A stretch of DNA of 64,000 nucleotides from an uncultured Bacteroides sp. (GCF_963678845.1 NZ_OY787464.1:1364001-1428000), one strand, 5' to 3'. Numbered from the stretch's first letter, positions 9,301 through 17,706 are shown. Numbers and translations: made by a program. The notes: generated from the letters alone by a model not told the origin.

Positions 9301-10819
9301 TGGAATAAACTACGCCTTTTAGTTTGGGGCCACTTTGACTGATTGATCCGGATTCGGTAAGATAACCTGTATAATTACGATTTGAATCATAAATACGCAA
9401 AGTACCATCCTTTAATGCAACCCAAAGATTATGGCTCTTATCTTCAAATATAGCACGGGTTTCATTGCTTAATGATTCATAATCGTGCGGATTAGGAGTT
9501 TCTAAATGAAACTGACTATCGAGAAAAGTAATCTTTTCGAGTCCTTTTGAATGCGTACACATCCATAAATTCCCCTGTCTGTCAGACATGGCTGAATGGA
9601 GTTTGTTAGAGAAGTGCCAGTCAGGCGAATCAGGTTCGTTATAGAAAGGAATAATTTTATTCTGCTTCCTGTCAAAATAGGACATTCCTCCTCCATAAGG
9701 ATGAACCCAAAGGTATCCATTAACATCTTCATGAATATGAAAAGCTGGTTGTGAACGTGTAGCACTTGCCAGTTCTGTTTTCAAAATTTCTTGTTTAACC
9801 TTATTGGTATGCGGATTAAAATGAGTAACTCCTCCGGCATCTTTCAAATCGAACCATACTTCCTTGCAGCGGTCCACGTAAACAGAAAGAACTTTATTTG
9901 AAGGAAGAGCTGCACAGGTCGTTGTATTATAATGAATAATTTCCTTATTGCTCAAAAAATAAGTAAAGAATCCATCATCTGAAGTTGAGAAAATTAGTTC
10001 ATCAGGTGATACCGAATTGATTGAAATTATATCCGACTTTGTAGGAAGAACCAATAGCTGGAAACGTCCGCCTTTCTTTTGGTGTCTCCAAACCCTGCCT
10101 TTATCTGATCCAAAGAACATTTCCGTAGAAGTTTCCTGTAAAGAATAAAAGGCCTGGCTCTGGCGATGACGAAAATTCTTCTTATCCACAAAATAAGAAA
10201 CAGGATATCTTTGCCCCGGTCTGATTAATGCCAAGCCATTGTCCGTGAGCATCCATTCATTATGCGATACATCCTGATAAACCTTATAGACTTTTTGAGT
10301 AGGAAAGAGTCCGGATTTCTGTGAATAAATATCGGTTGTGAGTTTGTGAGTGTTTCTATCGGTAAGAATTCTTATCGCACCTTCATTTTCAGTAATGAGC
10401 CATACTGTTCCACCCTTCATTGTTTCTATGGACCGTATATTCATGGTACTGCCCTCTCCCGAGGAAGGGACCTGAACAAACGTTTCCGTGTCAGGATCAA
10501 ACCGATGGGCATGATTATCATAAGTGAGCACCCAGATGTAACCGTATACATCTTCAACCATTTGATCTACTCGGTTATTTGTCAAACTGATCAAATCTCC
10601 TTGACGAGCCTTGAAGGTTTTAAATGTATAGCCATTGAATTTATTTATTCCATCCCAGGTAGCAAACCACATAATACCTTTGTGATCTTGCAGCATGCTC
10701 ATCACTGTATTCTGTGACAGGCCATCTTCAGAAGAATAATGGGTAAAAGAACATCTTTGCTGCGCTTTAGCACTGAAGCAAAATATCCAGAGTAGAAGTA
10801 TAAAAAAAAGGTTTCTCAT
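6383..10819 (-). CDS. hybrid two-component system sensor/regulator (HTCS)
   Basis: One-piece membrane sensor kinase and transcription factor controlling polysaccharide utilisation. In order: a signal peptide (ends SAKAQQ); about 750 residues of two-component propeller repeats (repeated GxLWxxT/DxxGxxW units) forming two periplasmic propellers; a Y_Y_Y domain near residues 800-880; one membrane helix near 915; a HisKA domain with phospho-acceptor His in FFTDISHELRTPL; HATPase with NLLSNAFKYTP and GIGIA; a receiver domain with Asp in MIISDVMMPEKDG; and a C-terminal AraC-type DNA-binding domain (INDPRYFSKCFKQKYGMTP). All catalytic motifs look intact and the 1478-residue length is typical. It probably senses a pectin oligosaccharide in the periplasm and activates the flanking genes. 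Confidence 0.95.
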   Translation of the reverse strand: MRNLFFILLLWIFCFSAKAQQRCSFTHYSSEDGLSQNTVMSMLQDHKGIMWFATWDGINKFNGYTFKTFKARQGDLISLTNNRVDQMVEDVYGYIWVLTYDNHAHRFDPDTETFVQVPSSGEGSTMNIRSIETMKGGTVWLITENEGAIRILTDRNTHKLTTDIYSQKSGLFPTQKVYKVYQDVSHNEWMLTDNGLALIRPGQRYPVSYFVDKKNFRHRQSQAFYSLQETSTEMFFGSDKGRVWRHQKKGGRFQLLVLPTKSDIISINSVSPDELIFSTSDDGFFTYFLSNKEIIHYNTTTCAALPSNKVLSVYVDRCKEVWFDLKDAGGVTHFNPHTNKVKQEILKTELASATRSQPAFHIHEDVNGYLWVHPYGGGMSYFDRKQNKIIPFYNEPDSPDWHFSNKLHSAMSDRQGNLWMCTHSKGLEKITFLDSQFHLETPNPHDYESLSNETRAIFEDKSHNLWVALKDGTLRIYDSNRNYTGYLTESGSISQSGPKLKGVVYSITQDRKGVILIGMKGGGLVRAEKTGSQFRLSRYNYSEDDIYSLSDDNIYSIFEDSKGRVWIATFGGGINYIDEDKNGRIIFINNRNNLKGYPIDQCYRARYITEDVKGNIWVGTTSGVISFKDNFSNPEEIQFNHYSRIPGNPNSLSNNDVHWIHSTRKGELYFATFGGGLNKLISASGKNKAIFKCYTVKDGAPSDVLLSMQEDTKGNLWISTENGLSKFIPSQQRFENYEDKSFAFKVNFSEGTSEAAYNNELYFGTTSGIFHFNPLTIRKSTYVPHITFSQLMIANKVVEPGEESVLKVTLDNTKELKLSHKENIVTIQYAALDMRNSQNIQYAYILEGFDKEWTNVDKQRTATYTNLPKGDYVFRVKSTNSDGVWVNNERSIKITILPSFWETPWAYMLYFILILALILIAVYILFTIYRLKNEVSVEQQVSDIKLRFFTDISHELRTPLTLISGPVEYVLESSKLPDDAREQLNLVKRNTDRMLRLVNQILDFRKIQNRKMKMKVQEIDVVPFVRRIMESFESMAEDHHIKFILENEKPQMILWADIDKLEKMVFNLLSNAFKYTPQGKMIKVIIKDEDITLAIGVCDQGIGIADNKKNSLFTRFENLVDKNIFNQPSTGIGLSLVKELVEMHKARIQVESKLGEGSCFTIHFLKGKDHYDENVEFILSDSSNFELNEILHSADIQYNGQSKNSEVTDENEDSMKETMLLVEDNAELRFFLRSIFNSSFQVIEAANGQEGLEKALRCVPDMIISDVMMPEKDGIELTKELKAEMATSHIPIVLLSAKSAIESKLQGLEFGADDYITKPFSAVYLKARVDNLLAQRHKLQELYRANLMVQPKEDDGGLAEQAVMSPHDCRFMEKLLELMEKNMDNGALVVDDLVQQLAVSRSVFFKKLKMLTGLAPIEFIKEMRVKRAVQLIETGEYNMTQISYMVGINDPRYFSKCFKQKYGMTPTEYKDKVGKNYK

Positions 10820-10854
10820 AGTTATAAATCAATTTGCGTAATATTCCTGATTCA

Positions 10855-10862
10855 AAAATACA
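10855..10862 (-). promoter_or_regulatory. -7 element for the HTCS gene
   Basis: On the minus strand the sequence is TATTTTTG, an exact TAnnTTTG match, 35 bases before the HTCS start. The array of TGTACA sites begins about 70 bases further upstream. Confidence 0.5.
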
Positions 10863-10926
10863 CAAATTAATAGAATTAATTTTATTTCCTAGCGGCTAAT
10901 TGGTTGATCTCTCTAGAATGATTTTT

Positions 10927-11012
10927 ATTCCCTTGTACAAAAGATTACATTCTTTTGTACAAAAAAATTAGATCTTCTGTACAGAAGAATGAATTGTTTT
11001 GTACAAGGGAAT
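10927..11012. repeat. four TGTACA palindromes at exact 22-bp spacing, nested inverted repeats
   Basis: TGTACA occurs at 10934, 10956, 10978 and 11000, always 22 bases apart. The outer pair lies in a perfect 16-base inverted repeat (ATTCCCTTGTACAAAA at 10927-10942, complement at 10997-11012). The inner pair lies in a 13-base inverted repeat with one mismatch (10949-10961 and 10978-10990). The block sits between the stop of the acetylesterase/methylesterase fusion and the promoter of the HTCS gene. It could be a multi-site operator read on one face of the helix, or a large RNA hairpin ending the upstream transcript. Confidence 0.75.
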
Positions 11013-11037
11013 ATTATTATCTCACCAAGCTTTTAAA

Positions 11038-12765
11038 TTACCTGATTTTAGTTATCAATTTATCCGTCCCGTTCTTTATTGGGTTCCAGTTATCATCTCC
11101 TGCAAGAATCTTTTCCATATCATAATTCTTTAGATCCTTCAACTGATGAGAGAAAGAAACACGGGCACCAACATTGGCACCTTCTCCCTTACTTTTATAT
11201 TCAGCAAAGAAACTGTTCTTTTCAGCTTCCTTCTTTCCCCAATTGTTCCATCCCTGAGGAATTATATGTTTGCCTAGTTCACAACGGATATAAACGGATT
11301 TAGCATAAGGCCGCCATGGACGGGCAAGGCACACATCGTTTACTCCGTCATCTGCAGTCAGTTTGCAATCATAAAATACATATCCGTAAGGTTTGCCTTG
11401 GTCGGTAGAAGGAGCAGTAACATAACCATTGCCTTTGCTGTGGATGGTACAACGGTTGAAAACTGCAGTAGACCATCCGAAAATAAAATCTACTGTACCT
11501 TCTATATAACAGTCTTCATAATATTGACGACTTTCTTTTCCATAAGTGTAAAGTGTATCCTGAAAGCCCAGGAATCTACATTTGCGAAACATAATTCTGT
11601 CTCCATCTGTAAAAGCGGCAACAGCCTGTCCAACTGGTCCGGAAGTATTCTCAAAAGTTATGTTTTCAGCATAGAAATCGGGAGCATAGATGTAACAACT
11701 GGAAGATCCTGAGGTTGATTTATTTTCTCCAAACTCATTTTTCTTCGAAGCATAATCGTCATAAGAGATCACTGCCCCTTCTTGTCCGATTAGTGATACA
11801 TTAATCTTTGAAGCAGGAATAATCAGTTTTTCCTTATAGATTCCTTTACGAACTAAAATTGTGGTACGTGCCTCCTTACGGAAATCGGGAACAGCATTGA
11901 TTGCTTCCTGAACGGTGAAAAAATCTCCGCTTCCATCTTGTGCAACTACGTAGTCATAATGGCGAACGTACCTAGCAAGTTCAGGAACTTCTTTAGCTAT
12001 AGCATCAACAGTAAGTCCGGCAATCACACGAGCACCGTATATATTCAGGTGAGTATTATCCTCACGACCTTTTGGCAATGCAGCAAATTTATTGGCAGGA
12101 ATCCACATAAATAGCTTTTTAGACTGAACGTGGCCAAGGCTCTCAACGAAATCGTGTGTAATCTTATTCATATCTACAAACGCAACTCCTAATTCCTTAG
12201 CCACTCTGCGCGGAGAATCAAGATAAGCTCCGTGTGTATCGAAAAGAGTCTTTCCTTCTGCTGGAAGAGATTCCTCTCCAGGAACCTTGCGAGCATCTTT
12301 ATTCATGTCTTTATCCTGCGGACGGATAAAATTCCGACGAACAATAGAATTGAAAAGAACTGGTATTCCACCTTTTGCACGGGTTTCGTTTACAAACCTG
12401 CGAAGATTGGCATCAAATGTTGTACCCGGATCAGTATGACGCGTAGAATCAGCTTTCTCATCATTATGTCCAAACTGAATAAATACATAATCGCCTTTCT
12501 TCACCTGACTAATTACTTTTTCCCAACGTCCTTCATCAATAAAGCTTTTAGAGCTTCGTCCATTCATCGCATGATTATCAATCCGTACATCTTCAGCGAA
12601 AAATCCGGCAAGCACATGCCCCCACCCTCTTTCTGGATTACCTCCTTCAAGCGATTTATTGGCCATGGTAGAGTCACCAATCATAAATACAGTTATCACA
12701 CGATCTGTCTTAAAGGCAGAAAAAACAAGAAAAGCAATCAATAAAAGAGATATTTTGTTTCTCAT
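11038..12765 (-). CDS. CE12-CE8 fusion: rhamnogalacturonan acetylesterase plus pectin methylesterase
   Basis: Two-domain pectin esterase. The start at 12765 (MRNKISLLL) is chosen over one 30 bases earlier because it directly begins a signal peptide. Residues of about 20-250 form an SGNH acetylesterase: the GDST nucleophile block, the NGRSSKS block, GHND, and the closing DNTHLN pair. From about 265 onward comes a right-handed beta-helix pectin methylesterase with DGSGDF, GQAVAAF, the catalytic QDTLYT, DFIFG and ARPWRPYA blocks. The first domain would remove acetyl groups, the second methyl groups, opening pectin to lyases and hydrolases. Periplasmic or secreted. Confidence 0.92.
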   Translation of the reverse strand: MRNKISLLLIAFLVFSAFKTDRVITVFMIGDSTMANKSLEGGNPERGWGHVLAGFFAEDVRIDNHAMNGRSSKSFIDEGRWEKVISQVKKGDYVFIQFGHNDEKADSTRHTDPGTTFDANLRRFVNETRAKGGIPVLFNSIVRRNFIRPQDKDMNKDARKVPGEESLPAEGKTLFDTHGAYLDSPRRVAKELGVAFVDMNKITHDFVESLGHVQSKKLFMWIPANKFAALPKGREDNTHLNIYGARVIAGLTVDAIAKEVPELARYVRHYDYVVAQDGSGDFFTVQEAINAVPDFRKEARTTILVRKGIYKEKLIIPASKINVSLIGQEGAVISYDDYASKKNEFGENKSTSGSSSCYIYAPDFYAENITFENTSGPVGQAVAAFTDGDRIMFRKCRFLGFQDTLYTYGKESRQYYEDCYIEGTVDFIFGWSTAVFNRCTIHSKGNGYVTAPSTDQGKPYGYVFYDCKLTADDGVNDVCLARPWRPYAKSVYIRCELGKHIIPQGWNNWGKKEAEKNSFFAEYKSKGEGANVGARVSFSHQLKDLKNYDMEKILAGDDNWNPIKNGTDKLITKIR

Positions 12766-12792
12766 AATTCTGTTATCTGTTATTTCAGATTG

Positions 12793-12800
12793 CAAGTTTA
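12793..12800 (-). promoter_or_regulatory. possible -7 element for the CE12-CE8 gene
   Basis: Minus strand TAAACTTG differs from TAnnTTTG at one base and lies 27 bases before the chosen start. A terminator just upstream (12874-12906) makes a separate promoter here likely. Confidence 0.3.
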
Positions 12801-12873
12801 CTAAAAAAGCTTAGCTTGACAGTCCACATTTTATTGTATTGTGTGTAAATATTAGCTTTTAAGAGAATACTTA

Positions 12874-12906
12874 CAAAGAAAAAGACTGCATATATAAAGC
12901 AGCCTT
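12874..12906 (-). terminator. terminator after the CE8 pectin methylesterase gene
   Basis: Read on the minus strand, AAGGCTGC (12899-12906) pairs with GCAGTCTT (12882-12889), with one mismatch, and TTTCTTTG follows. It lies 58 bases past the CE8 stop codon, so the GH105-CE8 transcript probably ends here. Confidence 0.65.
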
Positions 12907-12963
12907 CTGTTAATTTAATAAGCTATTTCTATTTTTTTATTGAATCAAGCTAAGTTAATCAGC

Positions 12964-13917
12964 TTATTTATTAGGCAACCAACAGTCTCCTGTTCTAAAT
13001 ATATTTTCTATAGAATATTCTGCAGCTTCTTTTTTAGTGAGCTGTTTGCTCCAAGATGCTCGCTCTTTAGAAGAAGCACCTTCACCAGTATTCATGTATT
13101 CTGAGTAACGTGCGGTCCTTTCATTTCCAGGATTCTTCCAGTTGTGCCAACCTATAGGAAGAATGTGTTTGCCCAATTCGCAATTCATAAATACAGTCGC
13201 TGCATAAGGTCTCCAGGGACGTCCCAAATAAGCTTTGGTTACTCCTACAATTGCTGTTAACTTGCAGTTTTTGAAAACATAGCCATACTTAATATTCTGA
13301 GGAGTTGAAGCTGCCGTAACGTAAGAATCACTTTTACTGCAAATAGTGCAATAATCAAATAACGAAGTTGAAGGACCAAAGATAAAATCGGTAGTCCCCT
13401 CTATATAGCAATTGGAAAACAAAAGACGTGTTCCCTCTGTGCCAGTGTAAATAGTATCCTGGTTACCAAGGAAGCGACAATTGATGAATATTAGCTTATC
13501 TCCCTCAGTATGGAGTGCAACAGCTTGCCCTAGTCGTTCGGCATTATTTTCAATCGTCAGATTTTTAAAAGTAATGTTATTCCCTTCAACCTTTACTGTA
13601 TAAGTACGAAACGTACCCATCTTATTAATATTTGCATGATCATCATAAGTAATTACTGTTTTTTCAGCATCTTCCCCTACAATATTCACGTTTTTTATCC
13701 AGGAAGGAATTACAACCTTCTCTTTATATACACCCTTCTTTATATAGATAGTAACCGTGTAATCCATAAAAGCACGCACGCTTTCTACAGCTTCCTGAAT
13801 ATTTCTGTATTTACCACTTCCATCACGAGCAACAACAATTGTATCTTGCACCTGAGCCTGAGCTGTAGCACAGAACACAATAGAAAGAATAAAAGTCTTA
13901 ACTAATTTTACAAACAT
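12964..13917 (-). CDS. pectin methylesterase (CE8)
   Basis: Removes methyl groups from homogalacturonan, releasing methanol and free carboxylates. The protein has a signal peptide ending TAQAQ and one beta-helix CE8 domain filling the remaining ~295 residues. Key blocks are visible: DGSGKYRNIQEAV at the start, GQAVALHTEGD, the catalytic QDTIYT, the second catalytic aspartate in TTDFIFGPS, and the substrate-binding GRPWRPYA. The 317-residue length is that of a single-domain enzyme. It starts 24 bases after the GH105 stop codon, so both are one transcript. It is a paralogue of the CE8 half of the adjacent fusion protein. Confidence 0.95.
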   Translation of the reverse strand: MFVKLVKTFILSIVFCATAQAQVQDTIVVARDGSGKYRNIQEAVESVRAFMDYTVTIYIKKGVYKEKVVIPSWIKNVNIVGEDAEKTVITYDDHANINKMGTFRTYTVKVEGNNITFKNLTIENNAERLGQAVALHTEGDKLIFINCRFLGNQDTIYTGTEGTRLLFSNCYIEGTTDFIFGPSTSLFDYCTICSKSDSYVTAASTPQNIKYGYVFKNCKLTAIVGVTKAYLGRPWRPYAATVFMNCELGKHILPIGWHNWKNPGNERTARYSEYMNTGEGASSKERASWSKQLTKKEAAEYSIENIFRTGDCWLPNK

Positions 13918-13941
13918 GATTATTTTTATTTTTATAATTTG

Positions 13942-15138
13942 TTATTTATGAAGTCTTTCCCATTCAAGACTAGCCAGAATAAACGGACCTACAGCTTTTG
14001 GATCATTAGCCCGAATCTTTTCGTTGATATAATATTCATAATCGCCCGAACGGTATGGATTTCCACCAAGTCCAGCTACAGCACAAGCTTTTGTTATAGA
14101 AACAAGTCCTTGTTTATCTACTTCAATGAAGTCATGAAGAATTCCTTTATAGCCTTTTTCGGCCACTTGCAGATAAGCTTTATCTATATATCCCATACGT
14201 ACAGCCTTGAACAAAGTATAGACAAACATTGTAGAACAAGAAGATTCCAGATAATTACCCTTGTCTCCGCTTCTGTCAATCACCTGATACCAAAGGCCAC
14301 TCTTTTTATCCTGATATTTCTTAATCTGAGTAGCCACATTGTTTAAAATGTTTAGTATAGAATCCCGGCCCACTTCATGCTTAGGAATATAATCAAGTGC
14401 ATCAACAAGTGCCATTGCATACCATCCCATTGCTCTTCCCCAGCAATGCGCACTCTGTCCTGTCTTTTTGTCTGCCCATTTTTGTTGGTGACTTTCATCC
14501 CATGCATGACGATAAAGCCCGTTAGCCGAATCATAAGTATGATGGGCAATTACTACAAATTGCTTTATTACATCAGCATAATCCTGCGGACGATTATTAC
14601 GGAAAGCATATTCTGAATAAAAAGGAGAACCCATATATATTCCATCCAACCACATTTGGTGAGGATATACTTTCTTATGCCAGAAACCACCTTCAGATGT
14701 ACGTGGCTGACTATTCAACTGGCTTCTCAAAAGATCAAGAGCCTTTTTATATTTTTCGTTCTTAGTCTGCTCATAAATACGGAAATAAAACTTACCAGTA
14801 TTTATGCGATCCAAACTAAGTTCAGATAATTTATATGTTTCAATGCTTCCATCCTCACGGGTCATAGTATCCGCATACGACAGAGCATAGTCAAAAAACT
14901 TTTTATCGCCATAAGCATCATAGACATTCAATATGGCTCCCAACTCTAATCCATGGCAGTAATCCCATTTCAGAGTTGGCTGAAAATCGAGTTGCCACGC
15001 TTGAGGACAACGAATCATTTCTGATTGAGCCATGCGCACTGACCAAGGCAAAGAATTCAGGACCTTTTCCTGGGCGAACACATGTGAAGCGCATAAAATA
15101 GCACCTAAAAATATTGCTTTAAACATTTTATTAATCAT
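13942..15138 (-). CDS. GH105 unsaturated uronyl/rhamnogalacturonyl hydrolase
   Basis: Cleaves the 4,5-unsaturated uronic acid from the non-reducing end of oligosaccharides made by pectin lyases; the released sugar is the substrate of KdgF-type cupins such as the one at the left edge. The reading frame is open back to 15279, but the start at 15138 (MINKMFK) gives a clean signal peptide ending HVFAQ; 15126 is also possible. The (alpha/alpha)6 barrel motifs are visible: WDYCHGLELGAIL, WLDGIYMGSPF with the catalytic aspartate, and HCWGRAMGWYAMAL. It is about 398 residues long, a little above the family core. First gene of an operon with the CE8 gene. Confidence 0.93.
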   Translation of the reverse strand: MINKMFKAIFLGAILCASHVFAQEKVLNSLPWSVRMAQSEMIRCPQAWQLDFQPTLKWDYCHGLELGAILNVYDAYGDKKFFDYALSYADTMTREDGSIETYKLSELSLDRINTGKFYFRIYEQTKNEKYKKALDLLRSQLNSQPRTSEGGFWHKKVYPHQMWLDGIYMGSPFYSEYAFRNNRPQDYADVIKQFVVIAHHTYDSANGLYRHAWDESHQQKWADKKTGQSAHCWGRAMGWYAMALVDALDYIPKHEVGRDSILNILNNVATQIKKYQDKKSGLWYQVIDRSGDKGNYLESSCSTMFVYTLFKAVRMGYIDKAYLQVAEKGYKGILHDFIEVDKQGLVSITKACAVAGLGGNPYRSGDYEYYINEKIRANDPKAVGPFILASLEWERLHK

Positions 15139-15180
15139 AATTATTGAGTTCAATAGTATTATTTTGATTGTATTCACGGA

Positions 15181-15188
15181 CAAAAGTA
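15181..15188 (-). promoter_or_regulatory. -7 element for the GH105-CE8 operon
   Basis: Minus strand TACTTTTG, identical to the element before susC, 43 bases ahead of the GH105 start at 15138. Its position also argues against a start at 15279, which would lie upstream of the promoter. Confidence 0.6.
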
Positions 15189-15390
15189 TAGACTCTTTTC
15201 CACATATCTGTGGACTTTTTAGCATAAATAGTGTATTTTTTAATTGTAAGCTTCTTCTGATGAGAACTTTTAAGCTCATTTATATGTTATTTATTTGATA
15301 CTCTTCATATCACTATATTATTTTATGATATTTAAAAATTAAATATTCATCACCTCAGGAGTCTTGTAAACAACTTTAAATCAAACTATT

Positions 15391-16533
15391 ATGGACGAGT
15401 ATAAAATCTGCATTGCGTTTATTCTATTTGGATTTACCCTATCCTTTGGTATGGAAAGTTTTATTTTACCTAGAATTATTTTGATTTCCAAGGAAAGACA
15501 ATTGTTTGATATTCCTAATGAAAGAAAACAGCACGAAGCTCCAGTTCCCCGACTAGGTGGATTATCTTTTCTGCCAGTTCTTTTCTTAACTTCAATAATT
15601 ACCATCTACATCCGATGTCAATTAGTTGACAGTACTATTAGCCCTGCATTCTATGATACCCTTAGCGATTTTATGATGTTAATTTCAGGACTTTTGGTTC
15701 TTTATATAGTTGGTATAAAAGATGATCTATCTGGCGTAAATTATAAGAAGAAGTTCATTATGCAATTTATAGCTTCAATTTTTCTCATATTAAGTGGCAC
15801 CTACTTAAATAATCTAGATGGATTGTTTGGCATCTATGAAATACCTATTTGGATTGGTATTCCTTTTACTATGCTCCTTTGCATCTTCATTACAAATTCC
15901 ATTAATCTGATTGACGGAATTGATGGATTAGCTTCAGGTATTAGTGCTACAGCATTAATTGCTTATGGATACTTATTTTACATCAGCAAACAATGGATTT
16001 TCTCTATCATCTGTTTTACTATGCTAGGAGTACTTATTCCTTTCTTTTATTATAATGTATTTAGCAGCAAAAATAAAATATTTATGGGAGACACCGGTTC
16101 TCTTATGCTTGGCTTTTTATTGTCATTTCTAGGGATTCGACTAGCGATGGATATTACAGATTCATCTTCTGCTCCCCAAACCAGAGACATTTTAATAGCA
16201 GGTTCTGCTCTCTTTGTTCCTATGTTTGACACAGTCAAGGTTATGTATGCTCGAATCTGCGTACATAGAAGTCTATTTTGTCCAGACAGAAAGCATATTC
16301 ATCACAGACTGATTGATATAGGTTTTTCTCCTCGAGTTGCAATGATTATTATCGTTTCAGCCTCTATAATAATGATCTTAACCAATTTCTATGCATTAAA
16401 ATATATCAATATTAATATTGTCTTTTTTGCAGATGTGATTACAACCTATTTTGTAAACAAATTTATTACATACCTTAGATACAAAAAGAAAAAACAAATT
16501 ATCTCTCTAAAGTTTCCTAAAGAAGACTTTTAA
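15391..16533 (+). CDS. WecA-type undecaprenyl-phosphate sugar-1-phosphate transferase
   Basis: Polytopic inner-membrane enzyme that moves a GlcNAc-1-phosphate-type group from UDP-sugar to undecaprenyl phosphate, starting a surface glycan. About ten hydrophobic segments in 380 residues. All family blocks are present: ERKQHEAPVPRLGG near 44-57, KDDLSG at 110-115, NLIDGIDGLASG at 172-183, the FMGDTGSLMLGF block with catalytic Asp234, and HIHHRLID in the cytoplasmic loop. It is divergent from the GH105 gene. A paralogue lies at 62082-63176, so the two copies bracket the polysaccharide region. Unlike that copy, this one should be active. Confidence 0.92.
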   Translation: MDEYKICIAFILFGFTLSFGMESFILPRIILISKERQLFDIPNERKQHEAPVPRLGGLSFLPVLFLTSIITIYIRCQLVDSTISPAFYDTLSDFMMLISGLLVLYIVGIKDDLSGVNYKKKFIMQFIASIFLILSGTYLNNLDGLFGIYEIPIWIGIPFTMLLCIFITNSINLIDGIDGLASGISATALIAYGYLFYISKQWIFSIICFTMLGVLIPFFYYNVFSSKNKIFMGDTGSLMLGFLLSFLGIRLAMDITDSSSAPQTRDILIAGSALFVPMFDTVKVMYARICVHRSLFCPDRKHIHHRLIDIGFSPRVAMIIIVSASIIMILTNFYALKYININIVFFADVITTYFVNKFITYLRYKKKKQIISLKFPKEDF

Positions 16534-16546
16534 GAAAGTTAAAAAA

Positions 16547-16584
16547 ATCGGGTAAGCATTATTTTAACAAATCGCTTACCCGAT
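16547..16584. terminator. hairpin terminator after the WecA-type gene
   Basis: ATCGGGTAAGC (16547-16557) pairs perfectly with GCTTACCCGAT (16574-16584). The run of T after the stem is on the minus strand (TTTTTTT), so the site best fits an end for transcripts arriving from the right, such as the cytoskeletal operon before the IS inserted. It probably also stops the plus-strand gene, which ends 14 bases before it. Confidence 0.7.
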
Positions 16585-16633
16585 AAAATATCAGTCCTTA
16601 TTCTTTGAGACCTAGTAATAATTAGAGAAATAT

Positions 16634-16643
16634 ATATAGTCTA
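16634..16643 (+). repeat. target-site duplication, left copy
   Basis: ATATAGTCTA directly before the left end of the IS982-type element; an identical copy follows the right end at 17621-17630. Confidence 0.9.
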
Positions 16644-17620
16644 ACCCGTAGTGCATTTGGATAAAAAGAAAAGAAGTTGCTCATTATCAAATAAATGACT
16701 ATATTTAATTGTCTACCAAACGATTAAATATATGAGCAACTTCAATGCAAATTACGGAAAAATATTAGAGATATTGCAACAAATAGAGTCTAAAATGAAT
16801 TTTCTTAATCAGATTCGTAAACCCAGGTTATCAGATATCGAATTGATTGCTATTGATTTAACCTCAGAATATATGGGTATTGACTCTGAATATCAACTAT
16901 TCAGGATTCTCCCTGATAAATTGAGTTTAAGGATTGAACGAAGCGTTTATAATAGAAGAAGACGTAAATTATTTTATTTCAAAGAACAGTTGCGTAAACG
17001 AATAGTTTTTCAGATTAGTTCGAGCAGGGATTATTTCATAGTAGATAGTATGCCTTTAGAAGTTTGTAAATTAAGTCGCAGTAGACGAGGTGGCATTTGT
17101 AGGGAAACTTTTGAAACCTCACCTGATAAAGGTTATTGTGCAACACAACGGATGTATTACTATGGTTATAAACTGCATGCAATATGTACTATTGATGGGG
17201 TTTTCTCGGATTTCGACTTAACAAAAGCATCCGTACATGATATTCATTATCTCGAAGATGTTAAGCAGAATCATTATGACTGTACTATTCTGGGAGATAA
17301 AGGATATTTGAGTGTTAATTATCAGTTGGATCTATTTGAAGAAAACAACATTAAACTAGAAGTTCCCATGAGAAATAATCAGCATGGGTATGCTAAGCAA
17401 TATATTGTTTTTAGAAAAGCCAGAAAAAGAATTGAAACGTTATTCTCTCAGTTATGTGATCAGTTTATGATTCGTCGGAATTACGCTAAGTCTTTCAATG
17501 GATTTAAAACTAGAATTCATTCGAAAATTATGGCTCTAACTCTTATTCAGCTAATTAATAAATTAAATAATAGAAATATTAATAACATCAAAACATGTAT
17601 TGCCTAAATGCACTACGGGT
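16644..17620 (+). mobile_element. complete IS982-family insertion sequence
   Basis: A 977-bp element with 15-bp perfect terminal inverted repeats (ACCCGTAGTGCATTT at 16644-16658; complement at 17606-17620), extendable after a one-base gap. One transposase gene fills most of it. Identical 10-base flanks (ATATAGTCTA) show a recent insertion. It landed in non-coding DNA between a terminator and a decayed glycosidase tail, so no intact gene appears to be broken. Confidence 0.93.
16732..17607 (+). CDS. IS982-family transposase
   Basis: DDE transposase that cuts and joins the element ends. The 291-residue length is that of the family. The N-terminal half has the helical DNA-binding region (RIERSVYNRRRRKLF). 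The catalytic core shows the first aspartate in YFIVDSMPLEVC, the second in ILGDKGY, and the glutamate in ARKRIETLFSQL. The family hallmark DKGYCATQRMYYYGYKLH is present. The frame is intact from start to stop and ends inside the right inverted repeat, so it should be functional. Confidence 0.95.
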   Translation: MSNFNANYGKILEILQQIESKMNFLNQIRKPRLSDIELIAIDLTSEYMGIDSEYQLFRILPDKLSLRIERSVYNRRRRKLFYFKEQLRKRIVFQISSSRDYFIVDSMPLEVCKLSRSRRGGICRETFETSPDKGYCATQRMYYYGYKLHAICTIDGVFSDFDLTKASVHDIHYLEDVKQNHYDCTILGDKGYLSVNYQLDLFEENNIKLEVPMRNNQHGYAKQYIVFRKARKRIETLFSQLCDQFMIRRNYAKSFNGFKTRIHSKIMALTLIQLINKLNNRNINNIKTCIA

Positions 17621-17630
17621 ATATAGTCTA
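17621..17630 (+). repeat. target-site duplication, right copy
   Basis: ATATAGTCTA, identical to 16634-16643, directly after the right end of the element. Confidence 0.9.
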
Positions 17631-17706
17631 TTCTCTTTATTCAACCTTGAAATAACTTACCAAACAAAATATTTACATTCAAATAAATATTCATTTATGG
17701 AAATAT

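Noticed and set aside
10927..11012. CRISPR array
   Set aside because: Only 6-base palindromes recur at 22-bp steps; there are no longer identical repeats, no spacers and no cas genes.
12232..12744. Plus-strand frame of 170 codons
   Set aside because: It lies opposite the acetylesterase domain, whose motifs are clear; the translated product has no recognisable feature.
15139..15279. Longer GH105 start at 15279
   Set aside because: The extra 47 residues have no signal-peptide character, and the -7 element at 15181 lies inside them.
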